Positions 8,270 through 17,092 are shown, counted from the first letter of the stretch. The stretch is 47,171 nucleotides of DNA from Paenibacillus sp. JJ-100 (GCF_948329825.1 NZ_CAOJCM010000014.1:1-47171); one strand, 5' to 3'. Notes: generated by a model from the sequence alone, not told the origin. Numbers and translations are program-made.

Positions 8270-8451
8270 GCGTATTCATACATATGGAAAGGCTATCATT
8301 GAGGTCAGGCCCTAGGCTAACGTAGGTCTTTCTAGCCATTTTCAAGAGGAAGATTCACAAATTTCCCAAATAAGGTTTCGGTATCTGACAAAATGGTATA
8401 TCATTGATATTGAATTATTTTTTTGGGGTTATTACGAGAGGAGAGAAACAA

Positions 8452-9540
8452 ATGACTAAACGCATGGGGGCGCTTCTTCTTACATTGTTGTTAACGGTAT
8501 CTCTAGCTTTAACAGCATGTGGTAGTAAGCAAGAACCAAAAGAGGCATTGAAAACAGCAGCAGCAAATGCTTCTAAATTGACTTCGTATGAAATGAGTTC
8601 TAATTTTACAATTAATGAATTGAGTTATAAACCTGCTAGTGGATCTCAGTCTGATCCAAATATGACTCAATTTATGAGCATGTTGAAAGATGCAGAAATG
8701 AACATTACAGGTGTATACCAAGCCGAGCCAATGCAGACAGAGATGACAGTTGGCATCGAGCTTAAAGGTGATATGGGTATGACCTTTAACATCCCTATGG
8801 TTCTGACTAAAGAGAAAATGTATATGAAAGTTCCAAACATTCCATTCCTTCCAATCCCAGAAAATATGGTCAATAAATTTATTGAATTTGATCTGAAAAA
8901 ACTGGCGGAACAAGAAGGTACTGAATTTAATCCGGATGCGTTTGACGCTGCCAAAACACAAAAGCTGAGCAACGAAATCACGGATGCAATACTGGGCGAG
9001 TACGATCAACAGAAATTCTTCAAAAACCTGAATACCAAAGATGCAAATCTGCCTGAAGGTGTAGACGCGAAGCAGGTCGTACAGTTCTCTGTAAACAATG
9101 ACAATGTGAAAGAAGCAGTTACTGTACTGGTAACCAAAGCGCTTCCTAAAGTGATGGATATTGTCTCCAAAGAAGAGTACAGAGATATGTTGCAACTGAG
9201 TCAAGCAGATATCGACAAAGCCAAAGAAGATTTGAAAATCTCTGAAACAGATCAAGCTGAAATGTCTAAAGATCTGGATAAATTGAAAGACGTACTGACG
9301 ATCAACACGTTCAACATCGACTTTGCTATTGATAAAAATGACTTCCCAGTATATCAAAAACTGGTTGCTGACATGCTGATCAAAGCTGACGGAGACGAAG
9401 TGAAGTTGGCGTTCACTGGATCAAATACGTACACTAAGATTAACGAAAAGCCAGAGTTCAAAATCAACATTCCAACTGGCGATGATGTAATCACAATGGA
9501 AGAGCTCGAGGAAATGATGGGCGCTCCATACGGGTACTAA
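8452..9540 (+). CDS. secreted lipoprotein of unknown function
   Basis: A type II signal peptide is clear: MTKRMGALLL, a Leu-rich core and the lipobox Leu-Thr-Ala-Cys23, so the mature protein is lipid-anchored outside the membrane. The 340 residues that follow are Lys/Glu/Met-rich, start with KEALKTAAANASKLTSYEM and go on with alternating beta strands. This is the pattern of LolA/LppX-like lipoproteins (annotated in Bacilli as DUF6612-type), which bind hydrophobic ligands in a curved sheet. The fold is inferred from pattern, not proven. The ATG follows GAGAGGAGAG. The gene has its own terminator and no operon partner. Confidence 0.85.
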   Translation: MTKRMGALLLTLLLTVSLALTACGSKQEPKEALKTAAANASKLTSYEMSSNFTINELSYKPASGSQSDPNMTQFMSMLKDAEMNITGVYQAEPMQTEMTVGIELKGDMGMTFNIPMVLTKEKMYMKVPNIPFLPIPENMVNKFIEFDLKKLAEQEGTEFNPDAFDAAKTQKLSNEITDAILGEYDQQKFFKNLNTKDANLPEGVDAKQVVQFSVNNDNVKEAVTVLVTKALPKVMDIVSKEEYRDMLQLSQADIDKAKEDLKISETDQAEMSKDLDKLKDVLTINTFNIDFAIDKNDFPVYQKLVADMLIKADGDEVKLAFTGSNTYTKINEKPEFKINIPTGDDVITMEELEEMMGAPYGY

Positions 9541-9567
9541 TCATATTTTATACCTGTAATCAATCGA

Positions 9568-9627
9568 AACCGTCTGTCATTCAAGCGGAGGATCAACTCC
9601 TCCAGCTTGGATACCAGGCGGTTTTTT
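9568..9627 (+). terminator. terminator after the lipoprotein gene
   Basis: A branched stem closed by AACCG (9568-9572) and CGGTT (9619-9623), with inner CAAGC/GCTTG and GGAG/CTCC helices, followed by T6. Confidence 0.88.
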
Positions 9628-9663
9628 GTGTGTAGAATAACAATGGACTACGCATTGTGCAGG

Positions 9664-10236
9664 TTAGTGCGGGGATGAGTCTTCCAGATCTTCTGCAAGC
9701 AAAGCATAGATTTGATGATCCTGATAAACGCCGTTGATTTTCAAATATTTACGGGCCATTCCTTCACGCTGAAATCCGTTTTTCTCAAGTACTCGCTCAG
9801 AGCCATGATTCGAAGGCAGAACGGCTGCCTGCACCCGATTCAACTTCAAGGCACGGAATCCGTAAGCCACAGCCAGTTTAACTGCTGCTGTCATGCGACC
9901 GCCGCCTTGATAGTCCGGGTGGATAAAATAACCTAAATCTGCGTAGTTTGCTACGCCGAGAACAACATTATTAAGACTGACTTGTCCAATGAGCAGATCA
10001 TCTTGAATGGTGAAAATCCCAAACTGATAACCGGTACCTTCGTCCGCAGCTTGTACCCGATCTTTGATCCGGCGGATCTGTGTTTCAAGGGTATAGAAAT
10101 CATCTTCCCGAACAGGCTCAACAGACTGATAAGGAAGACGAGTGAGATGAATCAATTCAAGATAGGCTTGTGCATCCTGGATATTAAGTAGTCGAAGACT
10201 TATCCCATGCGCTGTATTATATAGTGTTAAGGCCAT
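9664..10236 (-). CDS. GNAT-family N-acetyltransferase (RimJ/RimL type)
   Basis: A 190-residue acetyl-CoA-dependent acyltransferase. The order of elements fits the RimJ/RimL branch: N-terminal ISLRLLNIQDAQAYLELI, a central LGYFIHPDYQGGG segment (acetyl-CoA pyrophosphate loop) and C-terminal LNRVQAAVLPSNHGSERVLEKNGF. These enzymes acetylate N-termini of ribosomal proteins or small amines; the substrate here is unknown. The start at 10236 is chosen because AAAGGATG lies about ten bases upstream. It runs in the same direction as tadA, 54 bp downstream, so the two may be co-transcribed. Confidence 0.85.
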   Translation of the reverse strand: MALTLYNTAHGISLRLLNIQDAQAYLELIHLTRLPYQSVEPVREDDFYTLETQIRRIKDRVQAADEGTGYQFGIFTIQDDLLIGQVSLNNVVLGVANYADLGYFIHPDYQGGGRMTAAVKLAVAYGFRALKLNRVQAAVLPSNHGSERVLEKNGFQREGMARKYLKINGVYQDHQIYALLAEDLEDSSPH

Positions 10237-10290
10237 GTTCAAGAAACATCCTTTCTTATACATATATCTTTTATGATCACTAGAAGCATA

Positions 10291-10791
10291 CTATTTTTTC
10301 CGTAATCGTCTAAAGAATTGAGTTAACATCGAAGAACATTCTGGTTGAAGAACGTCCGGGATGACCTCGGTACGATGGTTGAAACGTGGCTCCTGGAGAA
10401 GGTTCATTAGTGTACCTGCACATCCTGCCTTGGGATCAGCAGTACCAAAGATTACGCGTGGTACTCGGGACTGAACAATTGCCCCTGCACACATGGGGCA
10501 AGGCTCCAGAGTAACGTATAGTGAACAATTCAGTAACCGCCAGGATCCAGTAGCGCTACTGGCTTCGCGAATGGCTACCATCTCAGCATGGGCAGTGGAA
10601 TCCATTGTCGTTTCTCGAAGGTTGTATCCCCGGCCAATGATCTCGTTATTACGAACAATAATGGCCCCAATCGGTACCTCTCCAAGGGCTTCTGCTTTCT
10701 GCGCTTCTGCAATAGCTTGTCTCATCCAATACTCATGTAGAGTGTCTTCAGTTATCTCTTCAAAATTTGGATTGGAAAAATGATCATTCAT
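10291..10791 (-). CDS. tadA: tRNA(adenine34) deaminase
   Basis: Converts A34 to inosine in the tRNA-Arg(ACG) wobble position. Zinc and catalytic residues of the deaminase fold are present: His68 and Glu70 in HAEM, and Cys98 and Cys101 in PCPMCAG. The GRGYNLRE segment is typical of TadA. The 166-residue product has an N-terminal extension of about 18 residues before the conserved YWMRQAI. The ATG follows GAAAGGAG at a spacing of about nine. In B. subtilis tadA (yaaJ) lies directly before the SRP RNA gene; here the two are separated by 32 kb and tadA points the other way. Confidence 0.95.
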   Translation of the reverse strand: MNDHFSNPNFEEITEDTLHEYWMRQAIAEAQKAEALGEVPIGAIIVRNNEIIGRGYNLRETTMDSTAHAEMVAIREASSATGSWRLLNCSLYVTLEPCPMCAGAIVQSRVPRVIFGTADPKAGCAGTLMNLLQEPRFNHRTEVIPDVLQPECSSMLTQFFRRLRKK

Positions 10792-10852
10792 ATGTGTGAA
10801 CTCCTTTCAGTATCCTTTATTCAGCGAACAAATATTCTGGTTGTTAACATGT

Positions 10853-10934
10853 TGTGCATAGAGTTGTGGATAACTTTATAGTTAGTCACATAGTTATAAA
10901 CATGATATCCACAAGCTTGTGGATATGTGTACAA
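10853..10934. promoter_or_regulatory. cluster of DnaA-box-like sequences
   Basis: Compared with the consensus TTATNCACA, this 82-bp stretch has one exact match on the minus strand (10865-10873) and five one-mismatch sites: minus 10853-10861, plus 10882-10890, plus 10905-10913, minus 10918-10926 and minus 10926-10934. The 10905 and 10918 sites are the arms of a perfect 22-bp palindrome, ATATCCACAAG followed by CTTGTGGATAT. The cluster lies in the 331-bp gap between the divergent tadA and histidine kinase genes. Binding is inferred from sequence only. The rest of the gap shows no gene. Confidence 0.6.
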
Positions 10935-11122
10935 ATAAGGTGATTAATTTCATTGCATATGGTGAAGAGGGCAGAAACGACAACATTCGATATATTCAGC
11001 TAGAGCGGTAACTTTTCGGCAGAGGGCGATTATCCTTTTCAAATAGCCATACAAGCGTTATGATGGGTATAGGTTTTTCCATATATCTCCAGAGGGCATA
11101 AGCCAAGAGGTGAACAACGAAT

Positions 11123-13462
11123 TTGTCTATTAAAACAAAATTATCGATGATTATGTCGTGCTCGGTGCTCGTTATTTTAGTGCTGAATATCGCACTGAGC
11201 TATTATACTACAGAAGAGAATTTGAGACAGGATAGTGAGAACAAGATGGTACTCACAGCGAAACAGATCGCGATCTCTGTCGAACAAAATCAGTATAGTT
11301 CAGATTATGTGAAAAGACAGGTTGGCAACAATTTGTGGCTTGCTTCTATTATGGCAGCGGAAGAGCTAGATCCTGATATCAAAAATGTGACTAATGAAGA
11401 TCTCGTTCGTTTAAGTGAAAAAATAGGGGTATCACATATTTCACTGATGGAACAGACGGATGATGATATCGTTGTTAGCCGTTCTTCTGACCCAAGAGAG
11501 ATTGGTTTGTCTACAAAATCAATGACATACTGGTATGAGGCATTTAAACAGTTATTCGACAAACACCAGGTATCCATCCCCCAAGGACAGAAACGGAACC
11601 ATTTTTGGTCAGATGGTTTCGAATATTCAACGTCCAATCCTACAGATATTGATATCTGGGGATATTATCATGATGGAAAGAGAAACTACATAATCAATCC
11701 CTTCTATAATAATACTGAAGTTGATGACTATGTGAAAATCTCTAGCCCGGATGAGATATTAAATAAAATCCGTGAAGTTAATCCTTCAATACTGGAGATT
11801 ACAGGCATTAATCCGTTAACTTTTGCTAGTCCAGAGATGAGTGACGACGGAAGAGATGAAAATTTTAGTAAGATGTATAACAGGCCAATTCGCTTTGGTA
11901 CCTATCAATATGGTTCAGTAGATGAAGATCATCGTGCTGTGGTACGTGCTGTTCGAACAGGGCAGAATGTTTCATTCGTGAGTGAAACACGTGGTCAGAA
12001 GGTTTTGAAGAGCTTCATTCCAATCTTCACTCCGAATGAGTCTACTTACGTGATCAGTATTGTCATGGATTACAAGCAAATATCTTCAATGGTGTCCGAA
12101 CAATTGGTGAGTCATGCTTCTATATCTTTAGTATTGCTAGAGATTGTGATATTCGGAAGTTACTTGCTTGCTGGTTATATCACGCGTCCAATCCAGTCCA
12201 TTCTCGGAAAGGTTAATGATGTAGCAGATGGGCACTTCGATTTTCGTTTGAATATTAAACGTAAAGATGAGCTCGGCCAACTTGCTAATCGGATTAACGC
12301 TATGATTCGAAATCTGGGTCATTACACAAGCCGTTTGAAGCAAATGTACGAAGAAAATCGAGCAGTGAAGGAGCATCTGGAGTCCATTATTAATCAGACT
12401 GCAGATGCAATTCATATAACAGATCTTGAAGGGAAAGTGCTTCGGGTCAATCGAGCCTTTGAAAAATTATATGGTTTCCGCAGTCGTGAGGTGAAGGGAC
12501 GTTTACCGAAGATTATTCCGCCTGAGTCAGAAGAGGAAATGAGGCAGCATCATGCACAGCTTATTGATGGTATGTCCATTACGTCCAATGAAACGGTCTG
12601 GATGAAAAAAGATGGAACAAGGTTGGAAGTCAGTGTAAGCACAGCACCTGTTCGGGACGAGGCGGGCGAGATTACAGCACTGATCAGTATATCCAGGGAT
12701 ATAACGAGCCGCAACCGAATGGAGGAGCTGTTAAGGCGGTCTGAGAAGCTGACAACAGTGGGTCAACTTGCAGCTGGGGTAGCCCATGAAATTCGTAACC
12801 CGCTTACGACATTGCGCGGATTCCTACAGCTTCAACAGCAAAGTAATAAATTGAATCATCGTCATCTGGATCTGATGTTATCAGAGCTTGACCGAATTAA
12901 CTTAATTGTTGGTGAGTTCCTGATTCTGGCGAAGCCACAGGCAGTCCATTTTCAGGAACGCGACATTCGATTCATTCTTGGAGATGTAATCTCACTGCTG
13001 GACAGTCAGGCTCACCTGTATGGGGTAGAGTTCGTTATGCGTGCCTCTTCAGAGTCGGCTATGGTACACTGTGAGGAGAACCAGTTAAAGCAAGTGTTTA
13101 TTAATGTGCTGAAGAATGGTATGGAGGCTATGCCAAACGGAGGAAGTATCTATATCAAACTGAAGGTTGATGAACAGTCCAAACGAGTTAGAATTGAGAT
13201 CAGGGATGAAGGAATCGGGATTCCGGAAGAAATGATGCCTAAACTTGGTGAGCCTTTTTTCACCAACAAAGAATCGGGAACGGGACTTGGCCTGATGGTA
13301 AGTCAGCGCATTATTCAATCCCATAAGGGTATGATGGATATCAAGAGTGTGATCAACAGGGGGACTACTGTCATCATTGAACTGCCTGCTTCCGAGCAGC
13401 AAATACCACAACATGGGGCAGAACAGTCCGATGGAGAACAACAACCAGATCAAGACAACTAA
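11123..13462 (+). CDS. membrane PAS histidine kinase, sporulation-kinase type
   Basis: A 779-residue sensor kinase. Transmembrane helices lie at about residues 5-27 and 333-354 and flank an extracytoplasmic Cache-like sensor of about 300 residues. HAMP (about 355-410), PAS (about 420-540), HisKA and HATPase_c follow. The phosphorylated residue should be His555 in VAHEIRNPLTTLRGFLQ, an H-box typical of Bacillus KinA-KinE and other Spo0F-directed kinases. The ATP-binding boxes ENQLKQVFINVLKNGMEA, DEGIGIP and TGLGLM are intact. The TTG start follows AAGAGGTG at 11105. No response regulator is adjacent, so it is an orphan kinase. A Spo0F lies 23 kb downstream. The signal sensed is unknown. Confidence 0.88.
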   Translation: MSIKTKLSMIMSCSVLVILVLNIALSYYTTEENLRQDSENKMVLTAKQIAISVEQNQYSSDYVKRQVGNNLWLASIMAAEELDPDIKNVTNEDLVRLSEKIGVSHISLMEQTDDDIVVSRSSDPREIGLSTKSMTYWYEAFKQLFDKHQVSIPQGQKRNHFWSDGFEYSTSNPTDIDIWGYYHDGKRNYIINPFYNNTEVDDYVKISSPDEILNKIREVNPSILEITGINPLTFASPEMSDDGRDENFSKMYNRPIRFGTYQYGSVDEDHRAVVRAVRTGQNVSFVSETRGQKVLKSFIPIFTPNESTYVISIVMDYKQISSMVSEQLVSHASISLVLLEIVIFGSYLLAGYITRPIQSILGKVNDVADGHFDFRLNIKRKDELGQLANRINAMIRNLGHYTSRLKQMYEENRAVKEHLESIINQTADAIHITDLEGKVLRVNRAFEKLYGFRSREVKGRLPKIIPPESEEEMRQHHAQLIDGMSITSNETVWMKKDGTRLEVSVSTAPVRDEAGEITALISISRDITSRNRMEELLRRSEKLTTVGQLAAGVAHEIRNPLTTLRGFLQLQQQSNKLNHRHLDLMLSELDRINLIVGEFLILAKPQAVHFQERDIRFILGDVISLLDSQAHLYGVEFVMRASSESAMVHCEENQLKQVFINVLKNGMEAMPNGGSIYIKLKVDEQSKRVRIEIRDEGIGIPEEMMPKLGEPFFTNKESGTGLGLMVSQRIIQSHKGMMDIKSVINRGTTVIIELPASEQQIPQHGAEQSDGEQQPDQDN

Positions 13463-13480
13463 ATGAGGTGAGATGACCTT

Positions 13481-14182
13481 TTGCGTATCAATAAATTTAT
13501 TAGTGAAACAGGATATTGTTCCCGTAGAGCAGCTGATAAACTGATCGAAAGTGGTCAGGTAACTATTAATGGTATCATGGCAGAGTTAGGCAGTCAGGCT
13601 GAAGAAGGCGATGATGTACGTATTAATGGTAAACCGATCAGTGAGAAGAAAAAGCATGTGTACATTGCGCTGAATAAGCCTGTAGGGATTACAAGTACAA
13701 CGGAACAACACATTCAGGGGAATATTGTTGATTTTGTGGGTCACCCTGAACGGATTTTTCCAATTGGACGGCTGGACAAGGATTCGGAAGGTCTGATTCT
13801 CATGACGAATGATGGTGATATCGTTAATCGAATTCTGAGATCGGAAGGCCGACATGAGAAGGAATATATCGTGACCGTTGATCGAGCAATTACACCGAGT
13901 TTCCTCAAAGGCATGAGTACAGGGGTTAAAATTATGGGTGAGATGACTCTGCCTTGCACAGTCACCCGAATGACAGACCGTGTATTCCGAATTATTTTGA
14001 CAGAAGGGAAGAATCGCCAAATTCGGAGGATGTGCAGTGCATTTGGTTACGAGGTTCGTAAGCTGAAGCGGATTCGTATTATGAATATTCGTCTTGGAGA
14101 ACAAGCAACAGGATCTTGGAGAGAGCTTACTGCTGCAGAAAAAGAAGAACTGGGCAGTTTGTTGAACTATTCATTGGAGTAA
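13481..14182 (+). CDS. rluF: 23S rRNA pseudouridine synthase (RluF-like)
   Basis: Isomerises uridine to pseudouridine in rRNA. An S4 RNA-binding domain (residues 1-50, MRINKFISETGYCSRRAADK) precedes the RsuA/RluB/RluE/RluF catalytic domain with Asp99 in GRLDKDSEGLILMTN and the motif GKNRQIRRMC. The phrases EKEYIVTVD and GMSTGVKI resemble RluF (U2604 in E. coli) more than RluB, but subfamily assignment by eye is uncertain. The TTG start follows GAGGTGAG, and the gene begins 18 bp after the kinase stop, so the two are probably co-transcribed. The 233-residue length is short but complete. Confidence 0.88.
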   Translation: MRINKFISETGYCSRRAADKLIESGQVTINGIMAELGSQAEEGDDVRINGKPISEKKKHVYIALNKPVGITSTTEQHIQGNIVDFVGHPERIFPIGRLDKDSEGLILMTNDGDIVNRILRSEGRHEKEYIVTVDRAITPSFLKGMSTGVKIMGEMTLPCTVTRMTDRVFRIILTEGKNRQIRRMCSAFGYEVRKLKRIRIMNIRLGEQATGSWRELTAAEKEELGSLLNYSLE

Positions 14183-14232
14183 GGACGAGTCTTCAAAGCT
14201 CTTGTTCAACGTTAGATTGAGTGATAAAAAAG

Positions 14233-14271
14233 AAAAAGCATTGTTTCCTGTAAGAGGAGGCGATGCTTTTT
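14233..14271 (+). terminator. terminator after rluF
   Basis: AAAAAGCAT pairs perfectly with ATGCTTTTT, with an inner CCT/AGG pairing. It lies about 50 bp after the rluF stop, just before the convergent motB terminator. Confidence 0.65.
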
Positions 14272-14294
14272 GGCCTGTGTACAGATGGAGGCCA

Positions 14295-14333
14295 AGATAA
14301 GAAAAGACCGCCCTCCTCTTGGAGAACGGTCTT
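14295..14333 (-). terminator. motAB terminator
   Basis: On the minus strand AAGACCG pairs with CGGTCTT, with an inner CTCC/GGAG helix, and is followed by TTTTCTTATCTT. It lies 23 bp past the motB stop. Confidence 0.82.
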
Positions 14334-14355
14334 GAAAAATGTATTGCTGAGGCCA

Positions 14356-15174
14356 CTAAGTGCTGCCTCCAACAGATCGTACATCGGTATTGTTACTTTG
14401 ATACTTCCGGATAATAGATACTTCTACACGGCGATTCTGGGCTCTTCCTATGTCGTTACTGTTGCTAGCAATCGGGTGAAACTCTCCGTGTCCACTAGGC
14501 GTGAACTTGGAAGGGTCTAGTTGTGAATTCAGTAACAAGATCTTCAGGAAATTCAGAGCGCGATCTGCACTTAAATCCCAGTTATCCTTATATTGGTTGT
14601 TTGAAATGGGCACATTATCTGTATGACCCGAAACAACGACTTCATACTCAGGGAATTCCTGTAGCATGCTCGAAATTGCCTTGGCCAGTGAACGTGATTC
14701 AGGCTTCACATCTGCTCGTCCGGAAGAGAACAGGGCGTTATCACTGATCGTGATCTTGAGTTCAGACTGGTTTAGCTTCGTATTTAATTGGTCCGAAAGT
14801 CCATTTTGAGAAATATAATTGTCGAGCCGCTTCTTCAGCTTCTCCAAGTCTTCCTGTTCCTTCTGAGCCATCTGTGCGTCGGTGATTTGCGAAGGTGATT
14901 TTTTCGTAATCTCCTTCGGGATCTCTTTGTTTTTGCCTAGATCCATACCAGCTTCCGTAGGATTCATGGATGTGTGATCCAGTACTCCCGAGCCTCCATT
15001 TAATGCACTGCTCAAGGCAGCAGCCATCTGCTCAAACTTGGCTGCATCCATAGAGCTCATGGAGAATAGCGTAATAAACAAAGCGAGCAACAAGGTCATT
15101 AAGTCAGAATAAGGCAGCAACCAGCTCTCATCAATATGTTCTTCATGTGGTTCATGCTTTTTACCCTTTTTCAC
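14356..15174 (-). CDS. motB: flagellar motor stator protein MotB
   Basis: Stator subunit that couples ion flow to flagellar rotation and anchors the stator to peptidoglycan. The N-terminus is basic (MKKGKKHEPHEEHIDESWLL) and is followed by one transmembrane helix with the ion-binding Asp24 in PYSDLMTLLLALF. A Lys/Gln/Glu-rich linker leads to an OmpA-like peptidoglycan-binding domain (VVSGHTDNVPI, GRAQNRRVEVSI). The GTG start overlaps the end of motA by 14 bp and has GGAGG upstream, so translation is coupled. Length is 272 residues. The coupling ion (H+, Na+ or a divalent cation, all known for Bacillaceae and Paenibacillus stators) cannot be told by eye. Confidence 0.93.
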   Translation of the reverse strand: MKKGKKHEPHEEHIDESWLLPYSDLMTLLLALFITLFSMSSMDAAKFEQMAAALSSALNGGSGVLDHTSMNPTEAGMDLGKNKEIPKEITKKSPSQITDAQMAQKEQEDLEKLKKRLDNYISQNGLSDQLNTKLNQSELKITISDNALFSSGRADVKPESRSLAKAISSMLQEFPEYEVVVSGHTDNVPISNNQYKDNWDLSADRALNFLKILLLNSQLDPSKFTPSGHGEFHPIASNSNDIGRAQNRRVEVSIIRKYQSNNTDVRSVGGST

Positions 15175-15961
15175 CTGATGATCCCTCCTTCTCTTCCAGT
15201 TGTTTACGTTCGGAAGGTGTCAGGAATACGGATAGCTTTTGGTTGATGGCGATAGTAGACACACCAGATTGAATAGACAAGAGTCCCTCAACCATCATTA
15301 GCTTGATTTCCATCTCTTTCTTGGACATCCGCTTCAATTTGTTGGACATCGGGTGCCATAACACATAACCACTAAAGATACCAAGGAGTGTTGCGATAAA
15401 TGCAGCCGCAATGGCATGAGAGAGCTTCTCCATGTCACTTAGGTCGGCCAATGCTGCGATGAGACCAACCACGGCGCCGAGAACCCCGAGCGTGGGTGCG
15501 TACATCCCTGCCTGAGAGAAGATCAATGCACCAGCGCGATGTCGTTCTTCTGTTGCATGAATATCTTCCATCAGTACATCACTGACGAATTCCTGGTCAT
15601 TACCGTCGATAATCATCCGCATGCCACCGCGAAGGAACTGATCGTCGATTTCTTCTACTTTTGATTCCAATGCGAGCAAACCTTCACGACGGGTAGTGGA
15701 AGCCCAGTCCATAAATGTGCCAATCAAAGAGACACGATCAATTAGTTGCTGCTTTTTGAAAATAATTCCGAAAAGTTTCGGGATCTTCTTAACTTCAGAC
15801 ATAGGAAACGCCATAAAGATAGTTCCTGCTGTACCAACAAAGATAATAACGTATGCTGCCGGGTTATTAACGAGGTTGATTAGCGGAGCACCTTTCAGAA
15901 ACATACCAAATACAAGGGAGACCAAACCCAAAATTAGTCCGATAATCGTTGAAATTTCCAT
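15161..15961 (-). CDS. motA: flagellar motor stator protein MotA
   Basis: Partner of MotB in the MotA5B2 stator. The 266-residue protein shows four transmembrane helices: two near the N-terminus (ISTIIGLILGLVSLVFGMFL and AAYVIIFVGTAGTIFMAF) and two after the large cytoplasmic loop (MYAPTLGVLGAVVGLIAAL and ATLLGIFSGYVLW). The second ATG of an ATGATG pair (15961) is chosen because the GAGGTG site sits too close to the first. The loop between helices 2 and 3 contains charged residues expected to touch FliG. The gene stands apart from other flagellar genes in this window. Confidence 0.93.
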   Translation of the reverse strand: MEISTIIGLILGLVSLVFGMFLKGAPLINLVNNPAAYVIIFVGTAGTIFMAFPMSEVKKIPKLFGIIFKKQQLIDRVSLIGTFMDWASTTRREGLLALESKVEEIDDQFLRGGMRMIIDGNDQEFVSDVLMEDIHATEERHRAGALIFSQAGMYAPTLGVLGAVVGLIAALADLSDMEKLSHAIAAAFIATLLGIFSGYVLWHPMSNKLKRMSKKEMEIKLMMVEGLLSIQSGVSTIAINQKLSVFLTPSERKQLEEKEGSSGEKG

Positions 15962-16193
15962 CATACACCTCATCCATGAGATAAAATTGAATCCTTTCAA
16001 GCGGCCATTCGGGCTTCCGGACGAACGTTATGCCGCAATCCGTTACATGTTTTGGTGCCTCCATGGCTGCCAAAACGGTTGAAACGGTCATTTATAGTAT
16101 TTATCGACCAGTTGGCCTTTTTTTTTAAGTGTTATTTTCAGGTATAATAAGATCAAATCCGCCTTTTACGAGGTGAGTAGGAGTGAAAAGTCA

Positions 16194-16487
16194 ATGGGCG
16201 TAAAGCATGGACGCGATTATGAAGGAATTTTGACAGATTTAACAGCAGCCATTGGGCGAATACCAGATCGCTATGTTTTCTTCGAAATGGATGAGGAAGA
16301 GTGGGGGAGATTAGGAGAAGCAGAGCAGCTTGAGGTTGATGAGGCGCTGGCAGAAGATTTGTTCTATGCTCTAGGGGAGGAATCGGTGATCTCGGTGGGC
16401 AGCGGTGTGGTGATCCATGATAAGGAGCAGCACCGGATTCATATTTTGATCGGAGAAGAGGAATTAACATTTGTTCCTTTAATTTAA
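16194..16487 (+). CDS. hypothetical protein, 97 aa
   Basis: I do not recognise a family. The ATG at 16194 follows AGGAG at 16179-16183; an in-frame GTG at 16173 is possible but has a poorer ribosome binding site. A TATAAT box lies at 16143-16148. The product is acidic (many Glu and Asp) with no signal peptide or membrane segment: a helical N-terminal half (DYEGILTDLTAAIGRIPDRY) and a beta-rich end (VISVGSGVVIHDKEQHRIHIL). It is probably a small cytoplasmic protein. It stands alone between motA (divergent) and the pterin dehydratase gene. Confidence 0.7.
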   Translation: MGVKHGRDYEGILTDLTAAIGRIPDRYVFFEMDEEEWGRLGEAEQLEVDEALAEDLFYALGEESVISVGSGVVIHDKEQHRIHILIGEEELTFVPLI

Positions 16488-16701
16488 GAAGAGGTTTGAG
16501 GATAAGGCCTAGTCATTCCAAGGCTCAGAGCTGTCTGTTCTATAGATTTTGGCGCTTTGACGTGGTAAGATGATACTCGTGAAAAAAGGTGCCGCAGGGC
16601 GGCCGCCTACCTTTCAGGCTGTAAGTACGCAGCATGTTAAGGTGCGATGGTCATGTGGATGCAAGTCCGCGATGTCTCATCATAAGGGAGGAAGATAACG
16701 C

Positions 16702-16998
16702 ATGGTTTTTACGCAAGAGGAAGTCGAAGCTCATCTGGGAAGGCTTGAGGGCTGGGAACTGGAAGAGGGACGGTGGATTGTCCGCAAATTTGTGTTTTCT
16801 AACTACATGAAAGGGATTGCATTTGTTGACGAGGTCGCAGCGATCTCGGAAGCATTCAATCATCACCCTTTTATTACTATTGATTATACAACGGTTACGC
16901 TACGTCTAACGTCGTGGGACGAAGGCGGTATAACATCCGTAGACATTAAAGAAGCGGAGCAGTACAATGAAGCATTCGAAAAAATGAGAACGGAATAA
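16702..16998 (+). CDS. pterin-4a-carbinolamine dehydratase
   Basis: Dehydrates 4a-hydroxytetrahydropterin, recycling the cofactor of aromatic amino acid hydroxylases; some bacterial members also act elsewhere in pterin metabolism. The 98-residue length is typical. The signature is present: Glu50, then His54-His55-Pro56 in AFNHHPFITIDY, then Trp in LTSWDEGG and a terminal Asp in TSVDI. The ATG follows GGGAGGAAG. The leader contains a GC-rich hairpin closed by AAAGGT and ACCTTT (16586-16615) with the palindrome GGCGGCCGCC inside. No aromatic amino acid hydroxylase is encoded in this window. Confidence 0.92.
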   Translation: MVFTQEEVEAHLGRLEGWELEEGRWIVRKFVFSNYMKGIAFVDEVAAISEAFNHHPFITIDYTTVTLRLTSWDEGGITSVDIKEAEQYNEAFEKMRTE

Positions 16999-17023
16999 TT
17001 CGCTGTAACATTCCGCAGAATGT

Positions 17024-17081
17024 CTATAACCAAAGAGGCCCTTTCTCCCGGTAGGAAGAACGAGGGCCTCTTTGGTTATAG
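17024..17081. terminator. bidirectional terminator hairpin
   Basis: CTATAACCAAAGAGGCCCT (17024-17042) pairs perfectly with its complement at 17063-17081 across a 20-base loop. It lies between the convergent pterin dehydratase and cytochrome c genes and can serve both. Confidence 0.82.
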
Positions 17082-17092
17082 CGTGGTGACAA

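Noticed and set aside
8509..9357. Long minus-strand ORF (282 codons) opposite the lipoprotein gene
   Set aside because: Rich in Phe, Ile, Cys and His with no motif or ribosome binding site; the plus strand encodes a clear lipoprotein.
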